From: an uncultured Porphyromonadaceae bacterium
GTDB taxonomy: Bacteria > Bacteroidota > Bacteroidia > Bacteroidales > Muribaculaceae
Direction: 5' to 3'
Length of the DNA stretch: 40,978 bases
Assembly (NCBI GenBank): GCA_947176585.1
Contig: CAMWRI010000003.1
Span: 1-40,978, forward strand
Shown: positions 18,463 to 26,532 of the stretch, one piece after another
Layout of the letters: each line of letters starts with the position of its first letter
Position numbering within the stretch: position 1 is the first letter of the stretch
The notes under the pieces: generated by a model
The model's database searches: none
The model's input: only the letters and a program-made list of their open reading frames with translations
What the model was told of the DNA's origin: nothing
Made by a program: the position numbers and the translations under genes

Positions 18463-20166
18463 TTATATAAATTTACTATAGTTGGTTTTGTGCTGAGCGT
18501 CATACGCAGCGAGTTTTGATTTCAACCGGTATTTTGTACGGGAAATTGCTTCAGGTGTTTTTTCAAATAATACTCCAAGCGAGCAGTTGGACATTCCTGC
18601 AATAACAAATATATAAAACTTTATTTCGTCGTCATTCAGTTTAATTTGGGAATCCTTCAAGCGCGTGATCAAATTATCGAAGTATTTATTTACCATCCCT
18701 TCCATTTTGGAAAACATCCGGGAATCGTCTCGCAATTCGTCAATATGCTTTAAGGCTTCGTGATACACTTTCACTTTTGCATTTGTGGTGATATTACCCT
18801 CATAATAGGCATTACATATTTTGTTCAGAAATTCCGACCGGGATGCGAATATCTCTTTCAAAGCGCTTAAGGTCTCTTGAGAACGGACTTTGGCAAGTTC
18901 ATTCTTAGTATTTGCAAGCTCAAGCTGATAATTAAGTAAATCGCTATTTCTATGAGAAAATTCAAGTTCATCAGATAATCCTTTAATTTGCTGCATGAAA
19001 GATATCTCTGCAAAAGCGTGCCTTTTTCGCCGCCATAGTACAAATAGAATCATGCAGATTAATGCTAGGGCGCAAACAACCATGGTGAGTGCGGCATCTT
19101 TTCGTTCCTTTTGTGCAATTTTAAGGGCCGCAGTCTTCTGAAGCTGATAATGCTGTGTGAGGATGAAGGACGCATCTTGTTTATATAACTCACGCAATGA
19201 TTCATCGGTTTCCGTATATAGATTAATCAATATTACGAGCGCATTCTCATAATCATGTTCTACCTCGAGGATATTTGCCAGCAGCAAGCGGTTATCTGAT
19301 TTAATTTCAGATAAATATTCTGCATATTTCTTCGCCGTATTTAAATCTCCGTTATTAATATAAGAGAGACCTCGGAGCCTTATATCCGCAGGCTCGGTAT
19401 AGGGAAGATTCAATGAGTCAAAAAGTTCGTAATTAGCTTTTGCATTTATATAATCACGCTTGCCGCAATACGACATTCCAATTAAAGAAATTGATTCGGC
19501 GATCATCAAGCTGTCGGAATCACGGCTGGCAATATTGAAAGCCTCCTTGCCATATTTCAACGCCTCATCAAAATTAAGCGCGTTATTGTGCATGCGGGCA
19601 AGATCATATACAGCGTACGGTATATAAACCCGTGCATCGGCCCGAGTGAACGCATCAAGCGATTTTTGGGAATAGTACAATGCTGTCACATTATCGCATA
19701 GCGCACTATACGCATCTGCCAAATATCTGTATATTAATCCCAGTTGAGTATCATCCTTCGATTCTGCAGCACGCTCTTCTGAAAATAGAAGATTGATTAT
19801 GGCATTGGCATACACACTATCGTTAAGTTGAAGCAAACCTTTTATATAATAGGTGTGCATGCTCTCCATACTCATATCTGCCGGATTCAGATACCGATTT
19901 TCCGCCAACTTGAACATCTCAGTAAAGGTGGAATCGATTTCTTCCCCGGATTTGTGGCGGGCACAGATGGTGTAGAGGGCATGGCGGGCACGGGCATCGC
20001 GCGAGAGGGTGGCCGTGTCGATCGCGGCCAGGATGGAGAGGGCGGAATCGGGGCGGTCGCACATCAGGGATGCCGCCTCGTCGAGGCGGCGCGAGATGTC
20101 GCTGCCGCCGCAGGAGGCTTCGGCGAGGGCAAGGAGAAATGCAAGGATTCTAACAATCTGCTTCAT
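18463..20166 (-). CDS. TPR/transmembrane regulator with C-terminal HTH (DUF6377-like), lipobox-like N-terminus
   Basis: Start MKQIVRILAFLLALAEASCGGSD; TPR repeats; TM AALTMVVCALALICMILFVLWRRKR; C-term IAGMSNCSLGVLFEKTPEAISRTKYRLKSKL. Confidence 0.75.
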   Translation of the reverse strand: MKQIVRILAFLLALAEASCGGSDISRRLDEAASLMCDRPDSALSILAAIDTATLSRDARARHALYTICARHKSGEEIDSTFTEMFKLAENRYLNPADMSMESMHTYYIKGLLQLNDSVYANAIINLLFSEERAAESKDDTQLGLIYRYLADAYSALCDNVTALYYSQKSLDAFTRADARVYIPYAVYDLARMHNNALNFDEALKYGKEAFNIASRDSDSLMIAESISLIGMSYCGKRDYINAKANYELFDSLNLPYTEPADIRLRGLSYINNGDLNTAKKYAEYLSEIKSDNRLLLANILEVEHDYENALVILINLYTETDESLRELYKQDASFILTQHYQLQKTAALKIAQKERKDAALTMVVCALALICMILFVLWRRKRHAFAEISFMQQIKGLSDELEFSHRNSDLLNYQLELANTKNELAKVRSQETLSALKEIFASRSEFLNKICNAYYEGNITTNAKVKVYHEALKHIDELRDDSRMFSKMEGMVNKYFDNLITRLKDSQIKLNDDEIKFYIFVIAGMSNCSLGVLFEKTPEAISRTKYRLKSKLAAYDAQHKTNYSKFI

Positions 20167-20169
20167 ACG

Positions 20170-20201
20170 CAAATATACAACTATTTCGCGACGCGACCAA
20201 A
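20170..20201 (-). promoter_or_regulatory. Promoter TTTG-N20-TATATTTG immediately before the ATG (predicted leaderless)
   Basis: Minus strand TTTG (20198-20201), 20 nt, TATATTTG (20170-20177), then CGT-ATG. Confidence 0.65.
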
Positions 20202-20237
20202 TTGCAGGCGCTAAAAATACGCTCCCCGAAATACAAC

Positions 20238-20269
20238 GCGTGCCGCTCTCCGGCACGGAGGCGGCACGC
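20238..20269 (-). terminator. Long hairpin downstream of the spt-like gene
   Basis: Minus strand GCGTGCCGC-CTCCG-TGC-CGGAG-A-GCGGCACGC: 14 pairs with one bulged A. Confidence 0.6.
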
Positions 20270-20290
20270 ATGATATGGGCGGCGGTGCTA

Positions 20291-21478
20291 TCAGGCTATA
20301 ACGCCGTATTTGCGGAACACTTTCTGAATCTTTTCGAGGGCCTCGGTCACCTGCTCCTTGGTGTGGGTGGCCATGAGGCTGAAGCGGATGAGGGTGTCGT
20401 GGGGTGCCACAGCGGGCGAAACCACGGGGTTCACGAAGATGCCTTCCTCGAGCAGGTCGTGGGTGATGGCGAAAGTCTTCATGTTGTCGCGCACGAAGAG
20501 GGGGATGATGGGCGTGCTGGTGTTGCCTATCTCGCAACCCATGTTGCGGAATCCGTCGAGGGCATAGTTGGTGATCTCCCAGAGGTGCTCCTGGCGCCAG
20601 GGTTCCTCGATCATTATGTCGATGGCCTTGAGGGCGGCGGCGGTGGATGCGGGGGTGATGCTGGCGGTGAAGATATAGGAGCGCGAGTGGTGGCGCAGGA
20701 AGTTGGTCACCTCCTTATCGGTGGCGATGAAGCCACCCAGAGATGCGAAGCTCTTGGAGAAGGTGCCCATGATGAGGTCTACGTCGTCGGCCACGCCGAA
20801 GTGGTGGCAGGTGCCGCGGCCGCCGGGGCCGAACACGCCGATGGAGTGGGCCTCGTCCACCATGACGGTGGCGTTGTACTTCTTGGCCAGGTCCACGATG
20901 GCGGGCACGTTGGCCACGTCGCCTTCCATGGAGAATACGCCGTCGGTCACGATGAGCTTGACCTTGTCGGGATCGCAGCGCTGGAGCTGTTTCTCGAGGC
21001 TCTCCATGTCGTTGTGCTTGTATTTGAGCGACTGGGCGAAGCTGAGGCGACGGCCCTCGATGATGGATGCGTGGTCCTGTTCGTCCCAGAGGATGTAGTC
21101 CTCACGGCCGCAGAGGGCGGATACCACGCCTAAGTTCACGCCGAAACCGGTGGAATATACCATTACGTCTTCCTTGCCGATGTACTCGGCGAGGCGGCGC
21201 TCAAGCTGCTTGTGGAGCTCGAGGGTGCCGTTGAGGAAGGGCGAACCGGCACAACCGGTGCCGAACTTGCGGGTAGCCTCGATGGCTGCCTCTTTGATGC
21301 GGGGGTCGTTGACCAGGCCGGTGTAGCAGTTGCTACCGAACATCAACACCTTGCGGCCATTGATGTCGACCACGGTGTCCTGCTCGGAGGCTATGGCGCG
21401 GAAATAGGGATAAACGCCTGCTGCCTTGGCCTCCTGCGGAGCTGTGTACTTGGAAAGTTTTGCTTGTAAAAGCTTCAT
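20291..21478 (-). CDS. spt: PLP-dependent alpha-oxoamine synthase, serine palmitoyltransferase-like
   Basis: MKLLQAKLSKYTAPQEAKAAGVYPYFRAI; GSNCYTGLVNDPRI; DEAHSIGVFG; MGTFSKSFASLGGF; strong resemblance to Bacteroides Spt. Confidence 0.85.
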   Translation of the reverse strand: MKLLQAKLSKYTAPQEAKAAGVYPYFRAIASEQDTVVDINGRKVLMFGSNCYTGLVNDPRIKEAAIEATRKFGTGCAGSPFLNGTLELHKQLERRLAEYIGKEDVMVYSTGFGVNLGVVSALCGREDYILWDEQDHASIIEGRRLSFAQSLKYKHNDMESLEKQLQRCDPDKVKLIVTDGVFSMEGDVANVPAIVDLAKKYNATVMVDEAHSIGVFGPGGRGTCHHFGVADDVDLIMGTFSKSFASLGGFIATDKEVTNFLRHHSRSYIFTASITPASTAAALKAIDIMIEEPWRQEHLWEITNYALDGFRNMGCEIGNTSTPIIPLFVRDNMKTFAITHDLLEEGIFVNPVVSPAVAPHDTLIRFSLMATHTKEQVTEALEKIQKVFRKYGVIA

Positions 21479-21581
21479 ATGATGATTGGTTTCTTTGTTT
21501 ACAATAATTGCAACGTGCAAAGATAACACTTTTTGCGCAGAAGAAGGCACATTTTGCCAATAAATATCATCCGCGGCGCCG

Positions 21582-22094
21582 TTATTCGGCGATTTTGCGC
21601 AAGGCCACTGCCATTTCGCCCGCGTCGTCGCCGCGGGCGGTCACGATTCCGGCGGCGTCGATCAGGTATACGCCGGGCAGGAATTCGGGGGAATACAGGT
21701 CCTCGCCATAGACGCCGGTGAGGTCGAAGCCGGCTGTGAAGCCGGCGGGCACTTCGGCCAGCGCGGCGGCGCGCAGGGCGTCGTCGGGCTCGGCATATAC
21801 GGCCAGCACGTCGAGACCCTCGGGCACCACGGCGGGCAGCTCGCGAAGCACTGCGGCGCAGGTGGAGCAGTCGGCATCGAAGAGCACAAGCAGCACGGGG
21901 GTTCCCCGCCACGCGCTCAGGGCGCTCACGCGGCCGTCGGCCAGCTCTATGCTGAAGTCGGCTGCCTCCGCGCCGGGAGCGTTCATGGCCATCTCGCGCG
22001 CCATCAGGGCGGCGCGCAGGCTGTCGGCATCCTCCCCTGCCGCCACCTGCAGGCAGCACAGAAGGGCGATGATTATGGCTGCGAGGCCACGCAT
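21582..22094 (-). CDS. Thioredoxin-fold/TlpA-like secreted protein
   Basis: Signal peptide; APVLL-type strand TPVLLVLFDADCSTCAAVLREL (CxxC). Confidence 0.65.
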   Translation of the reverse strand: MRGLAAIIIALLCCLQVAAGEDADSLRAALMAREMAMNAPGAEAADFSIELADGRVSALSAWRGTPVLLVLFDADCSTCAAVLRELPAVVPEGLDVLAVYAEPDDALRAAALAEVPAGFTAGFDLTGVYGEDLYSPEFLPGVYLIDAAGIVTARGDDAGEMAVALRKIAE

Positions 22095-23173
22095 CAGAAT
22101 CCGCGTATGCCCATGATGCGGCGCACCTCGCCCAGAGTGGCGGCGGCACGCTCGCGCGCGCGCTCGGCGCCCTGTGCAACAACGCGGCGCAGATAGGCCT
22201 CGTCGGCCAGGATGTCGTTCACCCGCTCGCGGATGGGAGTGGTCACGGCCAGGATATCCTCGGCCAGCTGCTTCTTGAGGTCGCCGTAGCGGATGGAGCA
22301 GTCGGCGTAGGCGTCGCGGAAGTGCTTCACCACATCGGGGGTGCTGGTGAGCTCGAGAAGCGTGAAAAGGTTGGCCACGGGCTCGCTCATGGGCGAGTTC
22401 GGCTCCTTGGGGCCTTCGTCGGTGGTGGCGCGCATCACTTTCTTGCGAAGCACCTTGGGGTCGTCCACGAGGTAGAGGCAGTTGCCCTCGCTCTTGCCCA
22501 TCTTGCCGCTGCCGTCGAGGCCGGGCACCTTCACGGGCTTGCCGTCGAAGTTGAAATTATAGGGTTCGGGGAAGAGATCCACACCGTAGAAGGAGTTGAA
22601 GCGGCGGGCGAAGCGGCGCGTCAGCTCGAGATGCTGCTCCTGGTCTTTGCCCACGGGCACCTTCGTGGCCTTCTGGATGAGGATGTCTACGGCCATGAGG
22701 GTGGGATATGTGAGCAGGCCCGCGTTCACGCGCTTGTTGGTGGACGCGCCTATGATTTCTTTCTCAAAGGCCTCGTCATCGTCGGCGCCCTGCTCGGGTG
22801 CGCCTATACCCAGGGCCTTGCGGGCCTTGTCCTTGAACGAAGTGGTGCGCATGAGCTCGCCAATGCCCACGTGCATGTTGAGCAGCAGATACATCTCCGA
22901 GATCTCGGGCACGTCGCTCTGCACGAAGATGGTGGATTTCTCGGGATCGATGCCCGCTGCGAGGTATTCGGCCAGGATATTTTTCACGTTGGCGTGCAGC
23001 TGTGCCGGATCGGGGTTGGTGGTGAGGGCGTGGAGGTCGGCTATGAAGAAATTGCAGTCGTAGTCGTCCTGCAGGCGCACGAATTTGCTCAGCGCGCCGT
23101 AGTAGTTGCCCAGGTGCAGATTGCCCGTGGAGCGTATGCCGCTGAGCACTATTTCTTTTTTGTTTTCTGCCAT
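22094..23173 (-). CDS. trpS: Tryptophan-tRNA ligase
   Basis: SGIRSTGNLHLGNYYGAL; KVPGLDGSGKMGKSEGN. Confidence 0.95.
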   Translation of the reverse strand: MAENKKEIVLSGIRSTGNLHLGNYYGALSKFVRLQDDYDCNFFIADLHALTTNPDPAQLHANVKNILAEYLAAGIDPEKSTIFVQSDVPEISEMYLLLNMHVGIGELMRTTSFKDKARKALGIGAPEQGADDDEAFEKEIIGASTNKRVNAGLLTYPTLMAVDILIQKATKVPVGKDQEQHLELTRRFARRFNSFYGVDLFPEPYNFNFDGKPVKVPGLDGSGKMGKSEGNCLYLVDDPKVLRKKVMRATTDEGPKEPNSPMSEPVANLFTLLELTSTPDVVKHFRDAYADCSIRYGDLKKQLAEDILAVTTPIRERVNDILADEAYLRRVVAQGAERARERAAATLGEVRRIMGIRGF

Positions 23174-23232
23174 TATTTTGGAAGGGTTGATTTATGGCTG
23201 CAAAGTTAAGCAATAGCGGCCACAAATGCAAA

Positions 23233-24537
23233 TCACCGCATGGCGGCGATCCACTCGGCCACGTCGCGCAGCACATCGCCGGCCATAGTGGTCTCTATCG
23301 TGCCGTATTCCGTCACGGCTCCCGTGGCACACGGCTGAAACAGATGGTTCAGGCCGGGATAACTGCGCACGGTGCAGTCGAGCCCCGCCGGAACGGCCGC
23401 CTTGATGGCGGCAAGATTGGCCGTGGCCTCCACCTGCATGTCGAGTTCTCCGTTGATGGCCAGCAGAGGGCATTTAAGGCCCCTCAGAGCCTCCGAAGGG
23501 TCGCTGGTGGCAAAGTATCTCAGCCACGGCGACAAATTGGCTGCAACGCTTCGCAAATTGGCCTGCAGCGGCGCGGGGAGCTCCCCTATGGCCGCAGCAT
23601 CCGGATCTTCTCCGGCAAGCACCGGGGCCAGGGCTGCGCAATAGGCTTCGGCCACGGCGCTGTCGTAGCCGGCATCGGCGAGCACCCGGCGGTTCTGGGC
23701 CATCAGTATGTCGCGTCCCGGGATAGCGGCCCCGGCGAGGCTCACGGCGAAGTCGACAAGTCCGCGCGAGCCCAGGATGAATGCTATAGTGCCGCCCTCG
23801 CTGTGGCCGGCCACGCCCACTTTCCCGAAACGGTCGAGGGAGCGCGCGAAGTGCACCGCCGCAGCAGCATCGGCAGCATAGGTGAGCGTGGTGGCGCTGT
23901 CGGTAGCACCGGTTGAACGGGCGTAGCCGCGGTCGTCGTAGCGCAACGTGGCCACGCCGTGGCGAGCGAAGTAGTCGGCGAGCACTGCAAATGGCTTGTG
24001 GCCCATAATCTCCTCGTCGCGGTTCTGCAACCCGCTGCCGCTCACGAGCACCGCCAGCGAAGGCCGCATACCGGGGGCATAACCCTCGGGATATGTGAGG
24101 GTGGCGCTCAGCACGGCATCGCCGGCGGGAATCGTCACGTCTTCTGCATGGTATGGAAAAGGAGGCACCGGCGTCTGAGGGCGCTTGAGGGCTACCGCGC
24201 CGGGCTTGAGAGTGAGCGGCAACACGTACGGTCCCTGCCTGAAGCGACCCGTGATTGTGCTCGGGCCGATCTTGCCGCGGAACTCGGCCTGCACGGCGGG
24301 GATGGCCACGGCCACGCTGTCGGAGCCGCATGGAAGCAGCCGCGCCTGAAGCCCCGTCGCGCCCTGGTCGGGAGAATCGACGGTGCAGGTGCTGTCCGGC
24401 CCGAAGTGAAACACGAGGCTGATGCGCTGGATGCCGGCCGAAATACGGCCGTGCCAGGGACCGGCGGACAATTCGGCACCGGCCTGCGCGGCTGCTGCGA
24501 GCAGAAGCGCCGCTATAAGAGTTCGCTTAAATTGCAT
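23233..24537 (-). CDS. Secreted alpha/beta hydrolase
   Basis: Start MQFKRTLIAALLLAAAAQAGA; DDRGYARSTG; GVAGHSEGGTIAF nucleophile elbow; LNHLFQ. Confidence 0.85.
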   Translation of the reverse strand: MQFKRTLIAALLLAAAAQAGAELSAGPWHGRISAGIQRISLVFHFGPDSTCTVDSPDQGATGLQARLLPCGSDSVAVAIPAVQAEFRGKIGPSTITGRFRQGPYVLPLTLKPGAVALKRPQTPVPPFPYHAEDVTIPAGDAVLSATLTYPEGYAPGMRPSLAVLVSGSGLQNRDEEIMGHKPFAVLADYFARHGVATLRYDDRGYARSTGATDSATTLTYAADAAAAVHFARSLDRFGKVGVAGHSEGGTIAFILGSRGLVDFAVSLAGAAIPGRDILMAQNRRVLADAGYDSAVAEAYCAALAPVLAGEDPDAAAIGELPAPLQANLRSVAANLSPWLRYFATSDPSEALRGLKCPLLAINGELDMQVEATANLAAIKAAVPAGLDCTVRSYPGLNHLFQPCATGAVTEYGTIETTMAGDVLRDVAEWIAAMR

Positions 24538-25532
24538 GTTACGTTGAGCATGAACGTGGTTGCGCCCGTGTGGGGCTGGGCGAAAGCTGCGCCTATCGAG
24601 AAGCTGCGCACGTTGAAACCGCCGCACAGCGAGAAGCCCGAGAGGAAGCTGCGCGAGTAGGTGCTCATGTCGGTGCGCGTCTTGTAGTTATAGCCCAGGC
24701 CTATGTAGTAGTTGGGAGAAGCGATGATGTCGGCGCCGAACACCAGGTGGCGAAACAGATTGCTCTTGAACGAGTCTTTCACCACGGGCTCCGTGGTGCC
24801 GTCGCCGGCCTCCACGTAGGGCAGATGCCACTTGGTGAGGTTCCATGCCGTGACGCTGAAACGCACCGGGAATGCACCGAAGCTCTGCGACCATCCCAGC
24901 CTCACATCTATCGGCAGCTTGTCGTAGCTCTCGTGGAAGCGCTTGAGCTGTCCGCCCAGATTGGCCACCACCAGCGACAGCGAGAGATCGCGTTCCTCAT
25001 CGTAGTAGTTCACGCCCAGATCGGTGCTGAGGGCGAAGGCAGAGTAGTCGGCGTATGCGCTGTACAGTCCCTGCAAGCGGATGCCTCCGCGCCAGCGCCC
25101 GGCAATATCATGGGAATACGTGGCGCCGAACGACACGTCCTTAGGCGAAAATTCACCCACTATGGAGCCATCCGGAAGAGCCTCGCGCATGCTGCCGTAG
25201 CCGAAGTAGCGCACGGCCGCGCTCCACGCGCCGCGCTCGCCGGCAGAGTGGGCGTAGCGGATGCCTGCGAAGTTGCTTCCGCCTATGTAGTGCATATAGT
25301 TGAGGCCTATCTGATTGCTCATTTCGGGGCCGAGAAGCGCAGGGTTGCATTCGGTGCTCATCACATCATCGTCCACGAGCGAGATATTCACCCCGCCCAG
25401 TCCGTAGATTTTCGACGACGACGTCACGTTCAGCCAGCTATAAGCTGCCGAGCCGTCCTGCGCGGCCGCTTGGAGCCATCCCATCGCAGCCGCAGCAAAA
25501 AACACGATATACCTCAGTGCATGCATTTTCAC
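24513..25532 (-). CDS. porQ: PorQ-like type IX secretion/outer-membrane beta-barrel protein
   Basis: YSWLNVTSSSKIYGLGGVNISLVDDDVMSTECNPALLGPEMSNQIGLNYMHYIGG... Confidence 0.75.
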   Translation of the reverse strand: MKMHALRYIVFFAAAAMGWLQAAAQDGSAAYSWLNVTSSSKIYGLGGVNISLVDDDVMSTECNPALLGPEMSNQIGLNYMHYIGGSNFAGIRYAHSAGERGAWSAAVRYFGYGSMREALPDGSIVGEFSPKDVSFGATYSHDIAGRWRGGIRLQGLYSAYADYSAFALSTDLGVNYYDEERDLSLSLVVANLGGQLKRFHESYDKLPIDVRLGWSQSFGAFPVRFSVTAWNLTKWHLPYVEAGDGTTEPVVKDSFKSNLFRHLVFGADIIASPNYYIGLGYNYKTRTDMSTYSRSFLSGFSLCGGFNVRSFSIGAAFAQPHTGATTFMLNVTCNLSELL

Positions 25533-25649
25533 AAATAAAAAACGCCGCCCGTCACGATTTATTGCCCTACCCCGCTATAAAACGGCCAATATTTCATCGC
25601 CTCGGTCGTGCGCCCCATGGCCACCAGTCAATATTTCCATAAGGAGATA

Positions 25650-25669
25650 ACTCGCGCAAAGGCGCAGAG
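25650..25669. repeat. Dispersed 20-bp repeat ACTCGCGCAAAGGCGCAGAG
   Basis: Exact reverse complement of 10090-10109. Confidence 0.85.
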
Positions 25670-25698
25670 GGAATTAAGGCGCCAATAACCAAGCAGTA

Positions 25699-25822
25699 GG
25701 GACGCTTTTCAAAGCGTCCGCCAATGTATATTCAGAAAATTTGGCGTAGAAAGACGACGCGCCGAAGAGCGCGCGTCCCGAGACTAGCCGCTGCCGAAAG
25801 CGGCCGAAGAGCGCGCGTCCCG
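25699..25822. repeat. Cluster of REP-like palindromes and a 20-bp direct repeat
   Basis: GGACGCTTT-TC-AAAGCGTCC (25700-25719); GCCGAAGAGCGCGCGTCCCG at 25761-25780 and 25803-25822; GACGCGC/GCGCGTC. Confidence 0.8.
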
Positions 25823-25976
25823 CGCTTGCTTTGAGGCCTCCACAACTCCACGGCATCGGAGCGCCGGAGGCCCGAGATGTCACAGACATGATCTTTCACC
25901 ATATTTTTCTGTCTATTTTGTCGCTTATGTTCTTTTGTATCCCCTCAGAAAACCAAATGCACAGGCCATAAACGAC

Positions 25977-26011
25977 AAAATGCTCCGCATCGCACGATAC
26001 GGAGCATTTTT
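25977..26011 (-). terminator. Terminator of the ribosomal protein operon
   Basis: ATGCTCCG (25980-25987) / CGGAGCAT (26000-26007) flanked by A and T runs on both sides. Confidence 0.85.
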
Positions 26012-26029
26012 ATCTTTGAGCGTTTCTGC

Positions 26030-26524
26030 TTATTCAGCTGCGGGTGCCTCTGCTGAGGGAGCTTCTGCGGCAGGAGCCTCGGCTGCGGGAGCCTCGGCCT
26101 TCTTGCCACGCGAGCGGCGGGTCTTCTTGCCCTTGCCGGCTGCGGCGCTGTCCTTCAGCATGGCTTCGTTGTAGTCAACGAGCTCAATGAAGCACATCTT
26201 GGCGTTGTCGCCCAGGCGGTTGCCGGTCTTGAGGATGCGGGTGTAGCCACCTGCGCGGTTGGCGATCTTGGGACCAACCTCGGTGAAGAGCTCCTTCACG
26301 GCTTCCTTGTGGTTGAGGCGGCTGAACACAAGACGCCAGTTCTGCATGTTGTATTCTTTGCCGCGGTTGAGCAGGGGCTCGGCATACATGCGCAGAGCCT
26401 TGGCCTTTGCAAGCGTGGTGAAGATGCGCTTGTGCAGGATCAGCGACGCTGTCATGTTCGACAGCAGCGCGTCGCGATGGGAGTGCGTGCGGCTGAGATG
26501 GTTGAATTTCTTATTGTGTCTCAT
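26030..26524 (-). CDS. rplQ: 50S ribosomal protein L17 with Ala/Glu/Pro-rich tail
   Basis: [45 protein letters not shown]. Confidence 0.96.
   Translation of the reverse strand: MRHNKKFNHLSRTHSHRDALLSNMTASLILHKRIFTTLAKAKALRMYAEPLLNRGKEYNMQNWRLVFSRLNHKEAVKELFTEVGPKIANRAGGYTRILKTGNRLGDNAKMCFIELVDYNEAMLKDSAAAGKGKKTRRSRGKKAEAPAAEAPAAEAPSAEAPAAE
26033..26095 (-). repeat. rplQ: In-frame tandem repeat encoding (A/S)AEAP units at the L17 C-terminus
   Basis: Protein tail [22 protein letters not shown]; imperfect 15-nt unit. Confidence 0.8.
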
Positions 26525-26532
26525 CGTTGTGT

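Noticed and set aside
25699-25822. CRISPR array
   Set aside because: Repeats are palindromic, few and irregularly spaced; no cas genes.
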